Source: an uncultured Collinsella sp. (GTDB lineage: Bacteria; Actinomycetota; Coriobacteriia; Coriobacteriales; Coriobacteriaceae). Taken from it: DNA of 35,183 nt. Location of the stretch: the NCBI GenBank assembly GCA_902465015.1, contig CABQLK010000018.1:1-35183 (forward strand). The letters run 5' to 3'. The notes under the pieces are model-generated. The model did not search any database. It was not told the origin of the DNA and saw only the letters and a program-made list of their open reading frames with translations. The position numbers and the translations under genes are program-made. Positions within the stretch are counted from its first letter, which is position 1; every line of letters begins with the position of its first letter. Positions 15,871 to 23,304 of this stretch are shown here, piece after piece.

Positions 15871-17331
15871 CTAGTAGCCCTGGCCGTAGCCTTGACCCTG
15901 GCCCTGCTGGCCTAGCAGCTCCTCCAGGTACTGGCGCAGCTGCTCGTCGGTAATACCGCCGTTGCCGGTGTCGGTCGAACTGTCGTCCTGCTGCTGGTTC
16001 TGCAGCTCCTCGTCGGAGCCCAGCTCGACGGTGACCTTCTTCTCGTCCTTGCCGCGCATGAGCGTGATCTCGACCTTCTCGCCCACCTCGTGGCTGCGCA
16101 GCGCGATGATCAGGCCATCGGCGCTCGTGATCTCGTCGTCGCCCAGCTTGGTAATGACATCGCCCTCTTGGATGCCGGCCTTTGCGGCAGGACCGTCCTC
16201 AACGACGCTCGCCACGTACGCGCCGCTATCGGTGCTCAGCTTGTTAGTGCGAGCGTTGAGCGCGTTGACGCTCGAAAGCGTGGCTCCCAGGTACGGGTGC
16301 ACCGGCGTCTTGCCGCCGATGATCTGGTCGGCAATGTTCTTGGCGTAGTTAACGGGAATAGCAAAGCCCACGCCCGAGTTAGAGCCCGAGTAGCTCTCGA
16401 TGAGCGAGTTGATGCCCACCAGCTCGCCGTTGTCGTTAACGAGCGCGCCACCGGAGTTGCCCGGGTTGATGGCAGCATCGGTCTGGATCATGTTGGCATA
16501 GATGGTGTTACCGCTGGTAGAGCTCATGGCCGTGGAACGATACAGCGCCGACACAATGCCCGTGGAAACAGACTGCTCGTTGCCGAACGGCGAACCGATG
16601 GCCATAACCCACTCGCCCACATTGAGCTTGGAGGAGTCACCGATCTCGATCGGTGTGAGCTTGGAGGCGTCGGCGTCCTTGAGCTTGATGACGGCCAGGT
16701 CGCTCGAAGCGTCGTTGCCCACGAACTCGGCCTCATAGGTGGTACCGTCATCCATGGTCACCACGTACTGGTCATAGCCATCGACCACGTGGTTGTTGGT
16801 GAGGATGTGGCCCTCGGTATCGAGCACCACGCCCGAGCCGACGCTGCCCGAGCCGTCCGACTCGTCGGCAGACTGCGAAAGCGAGCCATTCTGGCTACCG
16901 CTCGAAGTGGCGGTAATGGAAACCACGGAGGGCAACGCCTTGGCTGAAACGGCCTCGGCCAGCGTGGTGTCCTCGGAGTCGATCGTAATCTTTTGCGTCG
17001 ACGAGCCCGAAGCACCCGCCGTCACGGCGTTCCTGCCGCCGCCAATATTGAGCGTGCCGCTCATAATGAGCGCGATGACCAGCAGGGCACCGCATGCACA
17101 GCCGGCAAGCGCCGTAATAAAGATCGGCAGCTTTTTGGTCTTGGTCTTGACCACCGTGTGCTTGTTCACGACCTGCTGGCCACCCAGCGGCTTGCCGGTC
17201 TGCGTGTCGTAGGCCTGCACGTAGGGAATGTTGCCGTCGGCAGGCGTCGACTCCACCTGCACGCGCGGCTGCTGCTGGGTCTCGCCGGCGTTGCCCGCAT
17301 CCTGGGGACGCTGGGAATCGTTCTCGCTCAT
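15871..17331 (-). CDS. htrA: HtrA/DegP-type membrane-anchored serine protease (S1C) with PDZ domain
   Basis: A 486-residue extracytoplasmic quality-control protease. A Gln/Thr-rich cytoplasmic N terminus is followed by one transmembrane helix (about 68-91), a Ser/Thr-rich stalk, and a trypsin-like domain with catalytic His181 (NNHVVDG), Asp211 (SSDLAV) and Ser293 (NPGNSGGAL). A PDZ domain covers about 370-455 and the C terminus ends in a Gln/Gly/Tyr repeat (GQGQGYGQGY). The start at 17331 is preceded by GAAAGGA; an upstream in-frame ATG adds 13 residues without a ribosome site. A hairpin at 17361-17384 sits in its 5' leader. Downstream of the glnA-like/regulator pair but cut off from it by a terminator. 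Confidence 0.93.
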   Translation of the reverse strand: MSENDSQRPQDAGNAGETQQQPRVQVESTPADGNIPYVQAYDTQTGKPLGGQQVVNKHTVVKTKTKKLPIFITALAGCACGALLVIALIMSGTLNIGGGRNAVTAGASGSSTQKITIDSEDTTLAEAVSAKALPSVVSITATSSGSQNGSLSQSADESDGSGSVGSGVVLDTEGHILTNNHVVDGYDQYVVTMDDGTTYEAEFVGNDASSDLAVIKLKDADASKLTPIEIGDSSKLNVGEWVMAIGSPFGNEQSVSTGIVSALYRSTAMSSTSGNTIYANMIQTDAAINPGNSGGALVNDNGELVGINSLIESYSGSNSGVGFAIPVNYAKNIADQIIGGKTPVHPYLGATLSSVNALNARTNKLSTDSGAYVASVVEDGPAAKAGIQEGDVITKLGDDEITSADGLIIALRSHEVGEKVEITLMRGKDEKKVTVELGSDEELQNQQQDDSSTDTGNGGITDEQLRQYLEELLGQQGQGQGYGQGY

Positions 17332-17360
17332 GGCTGCGATCCTTTCGTCAAATAACCAAA

Positions 17361-17384
17361 GGCCCGCCAAACATATGGCGGGCC
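17361..17384. other. Hairpin in the htrA leader
   Basis: GGCCCGCC and GGCGGGCC form a perfect 8-bp stem with an 8-base loop about 30 bases upstream of the protease ATG. It may be a secondary terminator or an mRNA-stabilising leader hairpin. Confidence 0.55.
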
Positions 17385-17502
17385 ATCATTGTTCACGTTG
17401 AGTTGTACCCCAATATGCGGGCGTACGTGTATGAGAACGCAATCTTTTAGGAAGGCTTAAGTTCTGCTGCAAACTCGAAAGGGATCCACGCATGCGTCAA
17501 AA

Positions 17503-17535
17503 CCACCACAAAGGTGCCTGTCCCCTTTGTGGTGG
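17503..17535 (-). terminator. Type A palindromic repeat, copy 4, probable terminator
   Basis: Perfect 12-bp arms CCACCACAAAGG/CCTTTGTGGTGG, 4 bases past the regulator stop codon, with TTTTG following on the minus strand. The loop and arms match the copy at 2742 almost exactly. Confidence 0.8.
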
Positions 17536-17539
17536 AAAT

Positions 17540-18202
17540 CTAGTCCTTAAACAGATAGCCCACGCCGCGGACGGTGGTGATGTGTGCCGCGATCTGCGGG
17601 CCCACCTTGGAGCGGATGCGTCGGATGTGCACGTCGACGGTGCGCGTGCCGCCGCAGTACTCAAAGCCCCACACGCGGTGCAGCAGCACCTCGCGGCTGT
17701 AGGCACGGTTGGGGTGCGTCGCCAAAAAGCTCAGCAGCGAGTACTCCATCAGCGTCAGGTCGATGGGCTCATCGTCGAGCGTCACCTGGTAGGTGGCCAG
17801 GTTGATCTCGAGGTTATCGATGTTGAGCACGTCGTCGGCGGTGACGGTCTCCTCCTCGCCCATCAGGCGCTGCGCGCGAGCCTTGAGCTCGTTGGGCGTC
17901 GCCGTGGGGCATACAAAGTCGGCATGCGCGTGATTCGGCAGGCGAAGGGTGCCAAGGGCCTCGTCGTCGACGATCACCAGCATGGGAACGCCACCGCGAT
18001 CGTCAAGCCACTTGGCAATCTGATCGATGCGGTCACTGCGAATGCCATCGGAATCGAGGATCAGCAGGTCAAAGTCGTGCGCTGCAGTCGGCGAATCGGG
18101 AGTAGCCAGGCTCACCTCGACACCCAGGGTGGTCGTCAAGCTGCGGGCAAACTCGTGGAAGCGCGTCGTGCGCGCCATGAACAGGGCACTCTTTTCGGAC
18201 AT
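17540..18202 (-). CDS. Orphan OmpR-type regulator with degenerate receiver (GlnR-like)
   Basis: A 220-residue regulator. Residues about 5-115 have the shape of a receiver domain: LLILDSDG puts an Asp at position 50. However, the N-terminal acidic pair (usually DD or DE) is replaced by ALFMART, and the conserved Lys near residue 100 is missing (FVCPTA). Phosphorylation is therefore unlikely. The winged helix of the OmpR/PhoB class (125-220) is intact: LTLMEYSLLSFLATHP, RTVDVHIRRIRSKVG, TVRGVGYLF. No histidine kinase is adjacent. It follows the GlnA2-like gene by 50 bases on the same strand. Actinobacterial GlnR is also an orphan OmpR-type protein with an atypical receiver, so a nitrogen-related role is plausible. 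Start at 18202 is preceded by TTTGGAGG. Confidence 0.82.
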   Translation of the reverse strand: MSEKSALFMARTTRFHEFARSLTTTLGVEVSLATPDSPTAAHDFDLLILDSDGIRSDRIDQIAKWLDDRGGVPMLVIVDDEALGTLRLPNHAHADFVCPTATPNELKARAQRLMGEEETVTADDVLNIDNLEINLATYQVTLDDEPIDLTLMEYSLLSFLATHPNRAYSREVLLHRVWGFEYCGGTRTVDVHIRRIRSKVGPQIAAHITTVRGVGYLFKD

Positions 18203-18252
18203 ATCGGCCTCCAAAGAAATGAGCTCAATCGTACTGGAACAAGCCAGCGCGA

Positions 18253-19590
18253 TTAGGAGTTCGCCAGGTAGTGCTTGATCTCCCACTCGGTGATCGTAGA
18301 CTCAAACTTATGCCACTCGTCGCGCTTCTTTTTGAGGAAGAAGCTGTGGATATGCTCGCCGAGGGCATCCTTCATAAACTGCGAGTCCTCAAACACGTCG
18401 AGCGCCTCTTTGAGCGAACGCGGCAGCGGCGTGTAGCCGGCCTCGACCATCTGGCGGTCGGTGAGCTTGAGCGTCTCGGCCGTTGCCTCGGGCGGGAGCT
18501 CCAGCTTGCGCTCGATGCCGTCCAGACCAGCCGCCAGCGTGACGGCGTTGACCAGGTACGGATTGGCCATGGGATCGGGACTGCGCAGCTCGATGCGCGT
18601 GGACAGCTGCTTGCCGGGCTTGTAGACCGGGATGCGGACCATGCTCGCGCGGTTGCGCAGGCCCCACGTGGCGTACTGCGGCACGGAGTCGCCGCCCGTG
18701 GTGATGCGCTTGTACGAGTTTACCGTGGGGTTGGTGATGGCGCTGATCTCGCGCGCGTGCGCCAGGATGCCGGCCATGTAGTGCTTGGCGATATCGGAGA
18801 GGTGATACTTCTCGTCGTCCTCGCCCCAAAAGACGTTGTTGCCGTCGTGGTCGAATAGCGACTGGCACAGGAACATAGCGCTGCCGTCCTCGCCCGTCAA
18901 CGGCTTGGGCATAAAGGAGGCGTGGCAACCGCTCTCGTAGGCCTGCTGCTTAATGATGAGCTTGGCCGTGGTGATGGCGTCGGACATGCTCAGGGCCTCG
19001 GCGTGGCGCAGGCTCATGCCGTGCTGTGAGCGGCCGGCGGCGTGGAAGGTGTACTCCACGGGCACGGACATCTTCTCGAGCGTGAGGACTGTGTTGCGAC
19101 GCAGGTCGCGAGCGGCATCGCTCACCGAAAGATCGAAGTAGCCCACGTTGTCGAGCGGCTCGGGGGTGTGCTCGTCGGGGAAATAGTAATACTCCAGCTC
19201 GGCGCCCACGTTGAGCAGATAGCCGGCCTTTTCGGCCTTGTAGAACATGCGGCGCAGGGCATCGCGTGGGTCGCCGGCGAAGGGCTTGCGGTCGGGGGTA
19301 CACACGTCGCAGAACACGCGGGCGACGCCGTTGTGGCTCGGGCGCCACGGCAAAATCTGGAAGGTCGAAGCATCGGGAAACGCCAGCATGTCGGCTTCCT
19401 CGGGCGTGGCAAAGCCCTCGATGGCGGAACCGTCAAAGCCAATACCCTCCTCAAAAGCGACCTCGAGGTCCTCGGGGCTAATGGCAAAGTTCTTGAGGCG
19501 GCCGAGAATGTCGACAAACCACAGACGCACAAAGCGGATGTCACGCTGCTCTACAGAGCGGAGTACGTAATCGATGTTCTGCTGGTTCAT
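18253..19590 (-). CDS. glnA: Glutamine synthetase family protein (GlnA2-like) with altered metal site
   Basis: A 445-residue protein that aligns end to end with type I glutamine synthetases, closest in my recollection to actinobacterial GlnA2: EQRDIRFVRLWFVDILGRLK, FEEGIGFDGSAIEGF, SFMPKP, TNPTVNSYKR, RIELRSPDPMANPYL. No adenylylation loop is present. The active site is not normal. In Salmonella numbering Glu212 is Ala184 and Glu220 is Gly191 (segment TFHAAGRSQHG in place of the usual HHE...GQxE). His269 is Phe240 and His271 is Cys242 (SAMFLCQS). The Glu327 loop is changed to GGDSVPQ with one extra residue. Glu129, Glu131 and Glu357 equivalents (131, 133, 334) remain. Either a pseudoenzyme or an enzyme for another substrate. 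It precedes the orphan regulator. Confidence 0.85.
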   Translation of the reverse strand: MNQQNIDYVLRSVEQRDIRFVRLWFVDILGRLKNFAISPEDLEVAFEEGIGFDGSAIEGFATPEEADMLAFPDASTFQILPWRPSHNGVARVFCDVCTPDRKPFAGDPRDALRRMFYKAEKAGYLLNVGAELEYYYFPDEHTPEPLDNVGYFDLSVSDAARDLRRNTVLTLEKMSVPVEYTFHAAGRSQHGMSLRHAEALSMSDAITTAKLIIKQQAYESGCHASFMPKPLTGEDGSAMFLCQSLFDHDGNNVFWGEDDEKYHLSDIAKHYMAGILAHAREISAITNPTVNSYKRITTGGDSVPQYATWGLRNRASMVRIPVYKPGKQLSTRIELRSPDPMANPYLVNAVTLAAGLDGIERKLELPPEATAETLKLTDRQMVEAGYTPLPRSLKEALDVFEDSQFMKDALGEHIHSFFLKKKRDEWHKFESTITEWEIKHYLANS

Positions 19591-19655
19591 GTCGCTCCCC
19601 TTTCTTTCGGGCGGGTTTCGACTGGTCTATATCGCAGATACTATCGCAGAAAAAT

Positions 19656-19671
19656 GTTTCCGCAGGGTTAA
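19656..19671 (-). promoter_or_regulatory. Possible GlnR-type box upstream of the glnA-like gene
   Basis: On the minus strand the sequence reads TTAAC, six bases, GAAAC, which matches the core spacing of the actinobacterial GlnR box (GTnAC-n6-GAAAC) except for the first base. It lies about 66 bases before the ATG. A chance match is possible since the motif is short. Confidence 0.35.
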
Positions 19672-19724
19672 AGCGTATCAAGCGCTCAAAAAACGTGTGC
19701 GAACAGGCCGTTGCGAACGAGCGG

Positions 19725-20747
19725 TTAGCGCGAGGTCGAAGCGCGGTGTTCGATGTGGCCGGGGATCTCGATGCGCTTGGGGGCGAGCTTTGCGGCCTCG
19801 CCCACGGTGGTGGTAACAACATCGATGCGCTCGGATAGGCGCTCGACTACGCGCTCGGCAATGGTGAGGGTGTCCTGCGCGGCCGTGGTCACGCCGCCAA
19901 AGAGCACATGGTTCCAGGGATAGTCGTCAAACGTCGCGATCTTGAGCCCCGCCGGCAGCGAGGGACCAAGCTGCGCCAGTGCCTCGGTCAGACGCAGGAA
20001 AACCAGGCCGTTGACGGCGATAAGGCCGAGCTTTTTGCCTGCATAGCCGCGGATGGTCTCGTCCAAGCGACCGACGCCCGTGGCGCCACCGTCGGCCAGG
20101 GTGACGACCTCGCCCGCAAGGCTGCGGCGCGAAAGCTCGTCGGCAAAGGCCTCGGCGCGCTCGCGACGGACGGGGCTGTCGTCGCTTGCCTCGGTGAGCA
20201 GGCACAGGCGCTCACAGCCCGCAGCGGCGAGCTCGTCTACCAAGCCGGCGACCAGCTCGCGGTTGTTAGATGTCACCAGGTCAACACCGCCGTCGGCAAC
20301 GTCGCGGTCGAGCAGCACGACGGGCAGACGTCCCGCTGCCGCGGCGATGGCCTCGTCGTTACCACCGCAGGTATTGACGACCAGGCCGTCCACGCCAGCG
20401 TCGATAAGCCTGGTGAGCGACTCGGCCTCCTTGGCGGGGTCGTTTCCGCTAATGGCCGTCATGAGCGAGCAGCCGCGCGCGGCGGCGCTGGCGGAAAGCC
20501 CTTCGAGCATGGCGCTGGAGAACGGGTTGGCGATGTCGGCCAGGATCACGCCAATGAGGTTGGTGCGCGAGCTGCGCAGATTGCGCGCGGCGGCACGCGG
20601 GCGATAGCCGGTGCGCTCGATAACCGCCGCGATGCGAGCACGGGTTTCCTCGGTCATTTGCCCGGGGCGGTTGTTGAGGTAGCGCGAGACCGTGGCCGGA
20701 CTCACGCCCGCCTCGGCGGCAATGTCCTTGATTCTCATCTGCGCCAT
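19725..20747 (-). CDS. LacI family transcriptional regulator
   Basis: A 340-residue repressor. The helix-turn-helix at about 5-25 (RIKDIAAEAGVSPATVSRYL) and hinge helix (RAAARNLRSSRTNLIG) are followed by a periplasmic-binding-protein-like sensor. Divergently transcribed from kdgK; the 233-bp region between carries one 16-bp operator just downstream of the kdgK -10 box, and an identical operator lies upstream of the YczE-like gene. The likely regulon is therefore sugar-acid catabolism, with KDG, KDPG or a related compound as inducer (inference). ATG at 20747 with GGGGTG upstream is preferred over the 16-residue longer frame, which has no ribosome site. Confidence 0.88.
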   Translation of the reverse strand: MAQMRIKDIAAEAGVSPATVSRYLNNRPGQMTEETRARIAAVIERTGYRPRAAARNLRSSRTNLIGVILADIANPFSSAMLEGLSASAAARGCSLMTAISGNDPAKEAESLTRLIDAGVDGLVVNTCGGNDEAIAAAAGRLPVVLLDRDVADGGVDLVTSNNRELVAGLVDELAAAGCERLCLLTEASDDSPVRRERAEAFADELSRRSLAGEVVTLADGGATGVGRLDETIRGYAGKKLGLIAVNGLVFLRLTEALAQLGPSLPAGLKIATFDDYPWNHVLFGGVTTAAQDTLTIAERVVERLSERIDVVTTTVGEAAKLAPKRIEIPGHIEHRASTSR

Positions 20748-20832
20748 AACGCACCCCGTTTCCCAATTGTCGGCGATCTGAGCCATTTTAGGCATTTTTT
20801 AAAAATCTCGGTTGCAAAACGCTGTAGGTGAG

Positions 20833-20877
20833 TATACTACAACTCGAAACGAAACCGATTTCGTAAACCGATTTCGG
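20833..20877 (+). promoter_or_regulatory. kdgK promoter and LacI-type operator
   Basis: TATACT (20833-20838) is a -10 box, with a weak TTGCAA 15 bases before it. The near-perfect palindrome ACGAAACCGATTTCGT covers 20849-20864, where it would block initiation. A second partial copy (AAACCGATTTCGG) follows at 20865-20877. The same palindrome occurs at 24229-24244. Confidence 0.8.
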
Positions 20878-20880
20878 CGA

Positions 20881-20938
20881 GCGTTGGCACGCAGGTGCAA
20901 AGACGCACCCTACCGTCTTGGCACCTGCGTGCCAACGC
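20881..20938 (+). ncRNA. 58-nt 5' leader hairpin, copy 1 (conserved-loop hairpin)
   Basis: A perfect 18-bp stem (20881-20898 with 20921-20938) encloses a 22-nt loop containing AAGACGCACCCTACCGTCTT. It lies at the very start of the kdgK transcript, right after the operator. The copy at 24248-24305 has the same stem and loop lengths and nearly the same loop, but a different stem sequence that still pairs. That is the signature of a selected RNA structure. Confidence 0.8.
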
Positions 20939-20980
20939 CATATCAAAGGTGTACGCACGAGTAAAAGGAGCTGCGCGACC

Positions 20981-22015
20981 ATGGGTAAAACGGTTCTTAC
21001 CTTCGGCGAGATCATGATGAGACTCTCGCCCAAAGACCACCTGCGTATTGAGCAGGCAACCGAGTTTGACGTCCGCTACGGCGGCGCCGAGGCCAACACT
21101 GCGCTTTCCCTGGCCTACCAGGGCGACAAGGCCGCTTACGTCTCCGTTGTCCCGGCCAACCGTCTGGGCGAGTGCGCCCTGCGTTCGCTGAAGGCCTACG
21201 ACGTCGACACCACGCGCGTCGTGCGTCAGGGCGACCGCCTTGGCTCCTATGTGTTTGAGGTCGGTGCCTCGCAGCGCGGCAACGGTTGCGTCTACGACCG
21301 CAAGTACTCTGCCATCAACATGGCCAAGCGCGACGTCTTTGACTGGGACGAGATCCTCAAGGGCATCGATGTCTTCTATTTCTCCGGCGTGACCCCCGCC
21401 GTCTCCGATGAGATGGCCGCCGCCTGCAAGGATGCGCTCGCCGCCTGCCGCGCCAAGGGCGTCACCACCGTGTGTGACGTGAACTATCGCGGCAAGATGT
21501 GGTCGCCCGAGAAATCGCAGGCCACCATGAGGGAACTCCTGCCGCTCGTCGACATCTGCATCGCCAACGACGAGGATGCGCCTGCTGGCCTCGGTATGAC
21601 CTGCGTCTCTGGCTCCCTTGCCCACGGCATCGAGGAGCGCGACACCTATGTCGAGATGGCCCGTCAGATCTGCGCCGAGTACGGCTGCAAGAAGGTCGCC
21701 TCGGTCGTCCGCAACATCTCCTGCGTCGAGCGCTCCATCTGGATGGGCATGCTCTTTGAGGCCGAGAGCGGCGAGCACTGGTTCTCCCATGCTCACGACG
21801 TGCACGTACTCGAGGGCGTTGCCGCCGGCGACGCTTTCAACGCCGGCCTCGTCCATGCCCTCATCAACGACTTTGACCCGCAGGACGCTGTCAACTACGC
21901 GATTGCAGCCTCGATCCTCAAGCTCACTATCAAGGGCGATTCCAACTTGGTGACCGCAGACGAGATCGCAGCCGCGGCATCCGCCGCCGACGGTGGCACC
22001 CGCGTCGCGCGCTAG
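20981..22015 (+). CDS. kdgK: 2-keto-3-deoxygluconate kinase (PfkB family)
   Basis: A 344-residue cytosolic sugar kinase, best read as KDG kinase, making KDPG for the aldolase encoded next. PfkB features: N-terminal TFGEIMMRLSP, substrate loop VRYGGAEANTALSLA, and the C-terminal anion-hole/catalytic segment VAAGDAFNAG with its Asp (the usual GAGD is AAGD). Start at 20981 is chosen for AAAAGGAG 10 bases upstream; the longer frame would run through the leader hairpin. It is controlled by the LacI operator at 20849 and carries the hairpin leader. The 253-base gap to eda holds a hairpin and a large structured RNA. Ribokinase-like specificity cannot be excluded, but linkage to eda supports KDG. Confidence 0.9.
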   Translation: MGKTVLTFGEIMMRLSPKDHLRIEQATEFDVRYGGAEANTALSLAYQGDKAAYVSVVPANRLGECALRSLKAYDVDTTRVVRQGDRLGSYVFEVGASQRGNGCVYDRKYSAINMAKRDVFDWDEILKGIDVFYFSGVTPAVSDEMAAACKDALAACRAKGVTTVCDVNYRGKMWSPEKSQATMRELLPLVDICIANDEDAPAGLGMTCVSGSLAHGIEERDTYVEMARQICAEYGCKKVASVVRNISCVERSIWMGMLFEAESGEHWFSHAHDVHVLEGVAAGDAFNAGLVHALINDFDPQDAVNYAIAASILKLTIKGDSNLVTADEIAAAASAADGGTRVAR

Positions 22016-22029
22016 TCCGTCTCCATTCC

Positions 22030-22069
22030 GCGGGCCGCAGCTTTCCAATCCCATACCCCTGCGGCCCGC
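22030..22069. other. Intergenic hairpin between kdgK and eda
   Basis: GCGGGCCGCAG and CTGCGGCCCGC form a perfect 11-bp stem with an 18-base loop. No T-tract follows, so this looks more like an mRNA processing or stabilising hairpin than a terminator. Confidence 0.6.
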
Positions 22070-22088
22070 TCCCCGATTCCTCCGGCCG

Positions 22089-22218
22089 GGCAAAACCACC
22101 AGTCCCATTCCGGTTTTGCCTGGCATTCCCTACATGACTGGTCGAGCAGCCGGTTTTGGAATTGCTTGAACCCCAAGCAGTGCCTCCGATAACCAATCCA
22201 AAATCGGCTCCTGACCAG
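22089..22218 (+). ncRNA. Candidate structured regulatory RNA upstream of eda (copy A)
   Basis: Helices: Pa 22089-22097 with 22112-22120 (9 bp, loop holds AGTCCCATTCC); P1 CTGGTC 22138-22143 with GACCAG 22213-22218; P2 22149-22160 with 22197-22208 (12 bp); P3 TGCTTG 22163-22168 with CAAGCA 22174-22179. Between P3 and P2 lies the single-stranded segment GTGCCTCCGATAACC (22180-22194). The loop AGTC (22101-22104) can pair with GACT (22136-22139), which overlaps P1 and suggests a pseudoknot/P1 switch. The copy at 24327-24451 keeps helices and unpaired segments. It ends 50 bases before the eda ATG. I do not recognise it as a known riboswitch class. Confidence 0.8.
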
Positions 22219-22268
22219 CACATTTGGCAATCACGCGCCCATGCGCGCCACACATCGAAAGGAACATC

Positions 22269-22910
22269 ATGTTCGATCAGTTCTACACCACGCTTGAGTC
22301 CCTGGGCATCGTGCCGGTCGTTGTGCTCGACAAGGTCGAGGACGCCGCTCCGCTCGCCCACGCCCTTATGGCAGCTGGCATGAAGTCCGCCGAGGTCACC
22401 TTCCGCACCGCCTGCGCCGCCGAGTGCATCGCCGCTATGGCCGAGGCCGAGCCCGAAATGTGCGTTGGCGCCGGCACTGTCCTGACCGTCGAGCAGGTTG
22501 AGCAGGCCCGCGCAGCCGGTGCCAAGTTCATCGTCTCCCCGGGTTACAACGAGGACGTCGTGAAGCACTGCATCGACATCGACCTGCCCGTCCTTCCCGG
22601 CACCGTGACCCCCTCCGAGGTCACCGCAGCCGAGAACCTGGGCCTCAAGGTCACCAAGTTCTTCCCCGCGTCCCAGTATGGCGGCCTGAACACCATCAAG
22701 GCCCTCGCCGCTCCGTTTGTCGGTCACCGCTTTATGCCTACCGGCGGCGTGAGCACCGCCAACGTCGAGGAGTACCTGAGCTCCTCCGCTATCATCGCCT
22801 GCGGTGGCACCTGGATGGTCAAGCCGGCCCTGTTTGCCGACGGCGACTTCTCCAAGGTCGAGCAGATCGCCCACGAGGCCATGGACGTCGTCAAGAAGGT
22901 CCGCGGCTAG
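22269..22910 (+). CDS. eda: KDPG aldolase (2-keto-3-deoxy-6-phosphogluconate aldolase)
   Basis: A 213-residue class I aldolase that cleaves KDPG to pyruvate and glyceraldehyde-3-phosphate. Glu42 and Arg46 in AEVTFRT and the Schiff-base Lys130 in VTKFFPASQYGG are in their family positions; GAGTVLT and FMPTGGVS (phosphate binding) are intact. Length matches the family. GAAAGGA precedes the ATG at 22269; the 15-residue longer frame is discarded. It is in one orientation with kdgK and is followed by an intrinsic terminator at 22929. The structured RNA in front of it probably adjusts its expression relative to kdgK. Confidence 0.94.
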   Translation: MFDQFYTTLESLGIVPVVVLDKVEDAAPLAHALMAAGMKSAEVTFRTACAAECIAAMAEAEPEMCVGAGTVLTVEQVEQARAAGAKFIVSPGYNEDVVKHCIDIDLPVLPGTVTPSEVTAAENLGLKVTKFFPASQYGGLNTIKALAAPFVGHRFMPTGGVSTANVEEYLSSSAIIACGGTWMVKPALFADGDFSKVEQIAHEAMDVVKKVRG

Positions 22911-22928
22911 GTTTAGCTCTCTATCATG

Positions 22929-22965
22929 AAAGGGGGCGTGCCCTAAACCTCGCCCCCTTTCTTTT
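22929..22965 (+). terminator. Terminator of the kdgK-eda operon
   Basis: AAAGGGGGCG and CGCCCCCTTT form a 10-bp stem followed by CTTTT, 19 bases past the eda stop codon. Confidence 0.9.
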
Positions 22966-23197
22966 AAAGCGGCTCGGAAGCGCGCCGTTTCCGTCACGAA
23001 CAAGAACCAAAACCGTCTTGTATGCTGATAGAACGTGACGGAAGCGACACGCCTCCAAGCCGCTTTGCCTACTCGGCTGGCCGTCGCGCTCAACTAAGCC
23101 ACTTCGACAAAAGCCGAGCCACCAAAACAGCTGCGGTGCCGTCTGGAGGATTGGACCCTTGCTTCCGGTCTTTTCCTCCAAGCGGCGCCGCAGCTTT
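22966..23197. repeat. Hairpin-rich intergenic block with two long inverted repeats
   Basis: No gene is visible in 22966-23223. The first inverted repeat, 22966-23066, has outer arms AAAGCGGCT/AGCCGCTTT and inner arms TTCCGTCACG/CGTGACGGAA. The second, 23129-23197, pairs AGCTGCGGTGCCG with CGGCGCCGCAGCT and inside it TGGAGGA with TCCTCCA. It is followed by TTTTT on the plus strand, so it could terminate read-through from eda. Confidence 0.65.
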
Positions 23198-23223
23198 TTC
23201 GTGCCCCGGTCACACCCCAACGC

Positions 23224-23291
23224 AGTTGCGGTGAAATAGGGACTGTTTGCGCCACCTAGGTCACAAAACAGTCCCTATTTCACCGCAACTT
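23224..23291. repeat. Type D palindromic repeat, copy 1
   Basis: Perfect 25-bp arms begin AGTTGCGGTGAAATAGGGAC and enclose an 18-base loop. It lies just past the stop codon of the GntR gene. Its partner copy stands on the other side of the same gene at 24070-24136. Confidence 0.88.
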
Positions 23292-23304
23292 ATATGGGGA
23301 TTGA

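Noticed and set aside
20881..20938. Simple transcription terminator or attenuator
   Set aside because: No T-run after the stem, it lies at the transcript start, and the loop is conserved between copies, which terminators do not need.
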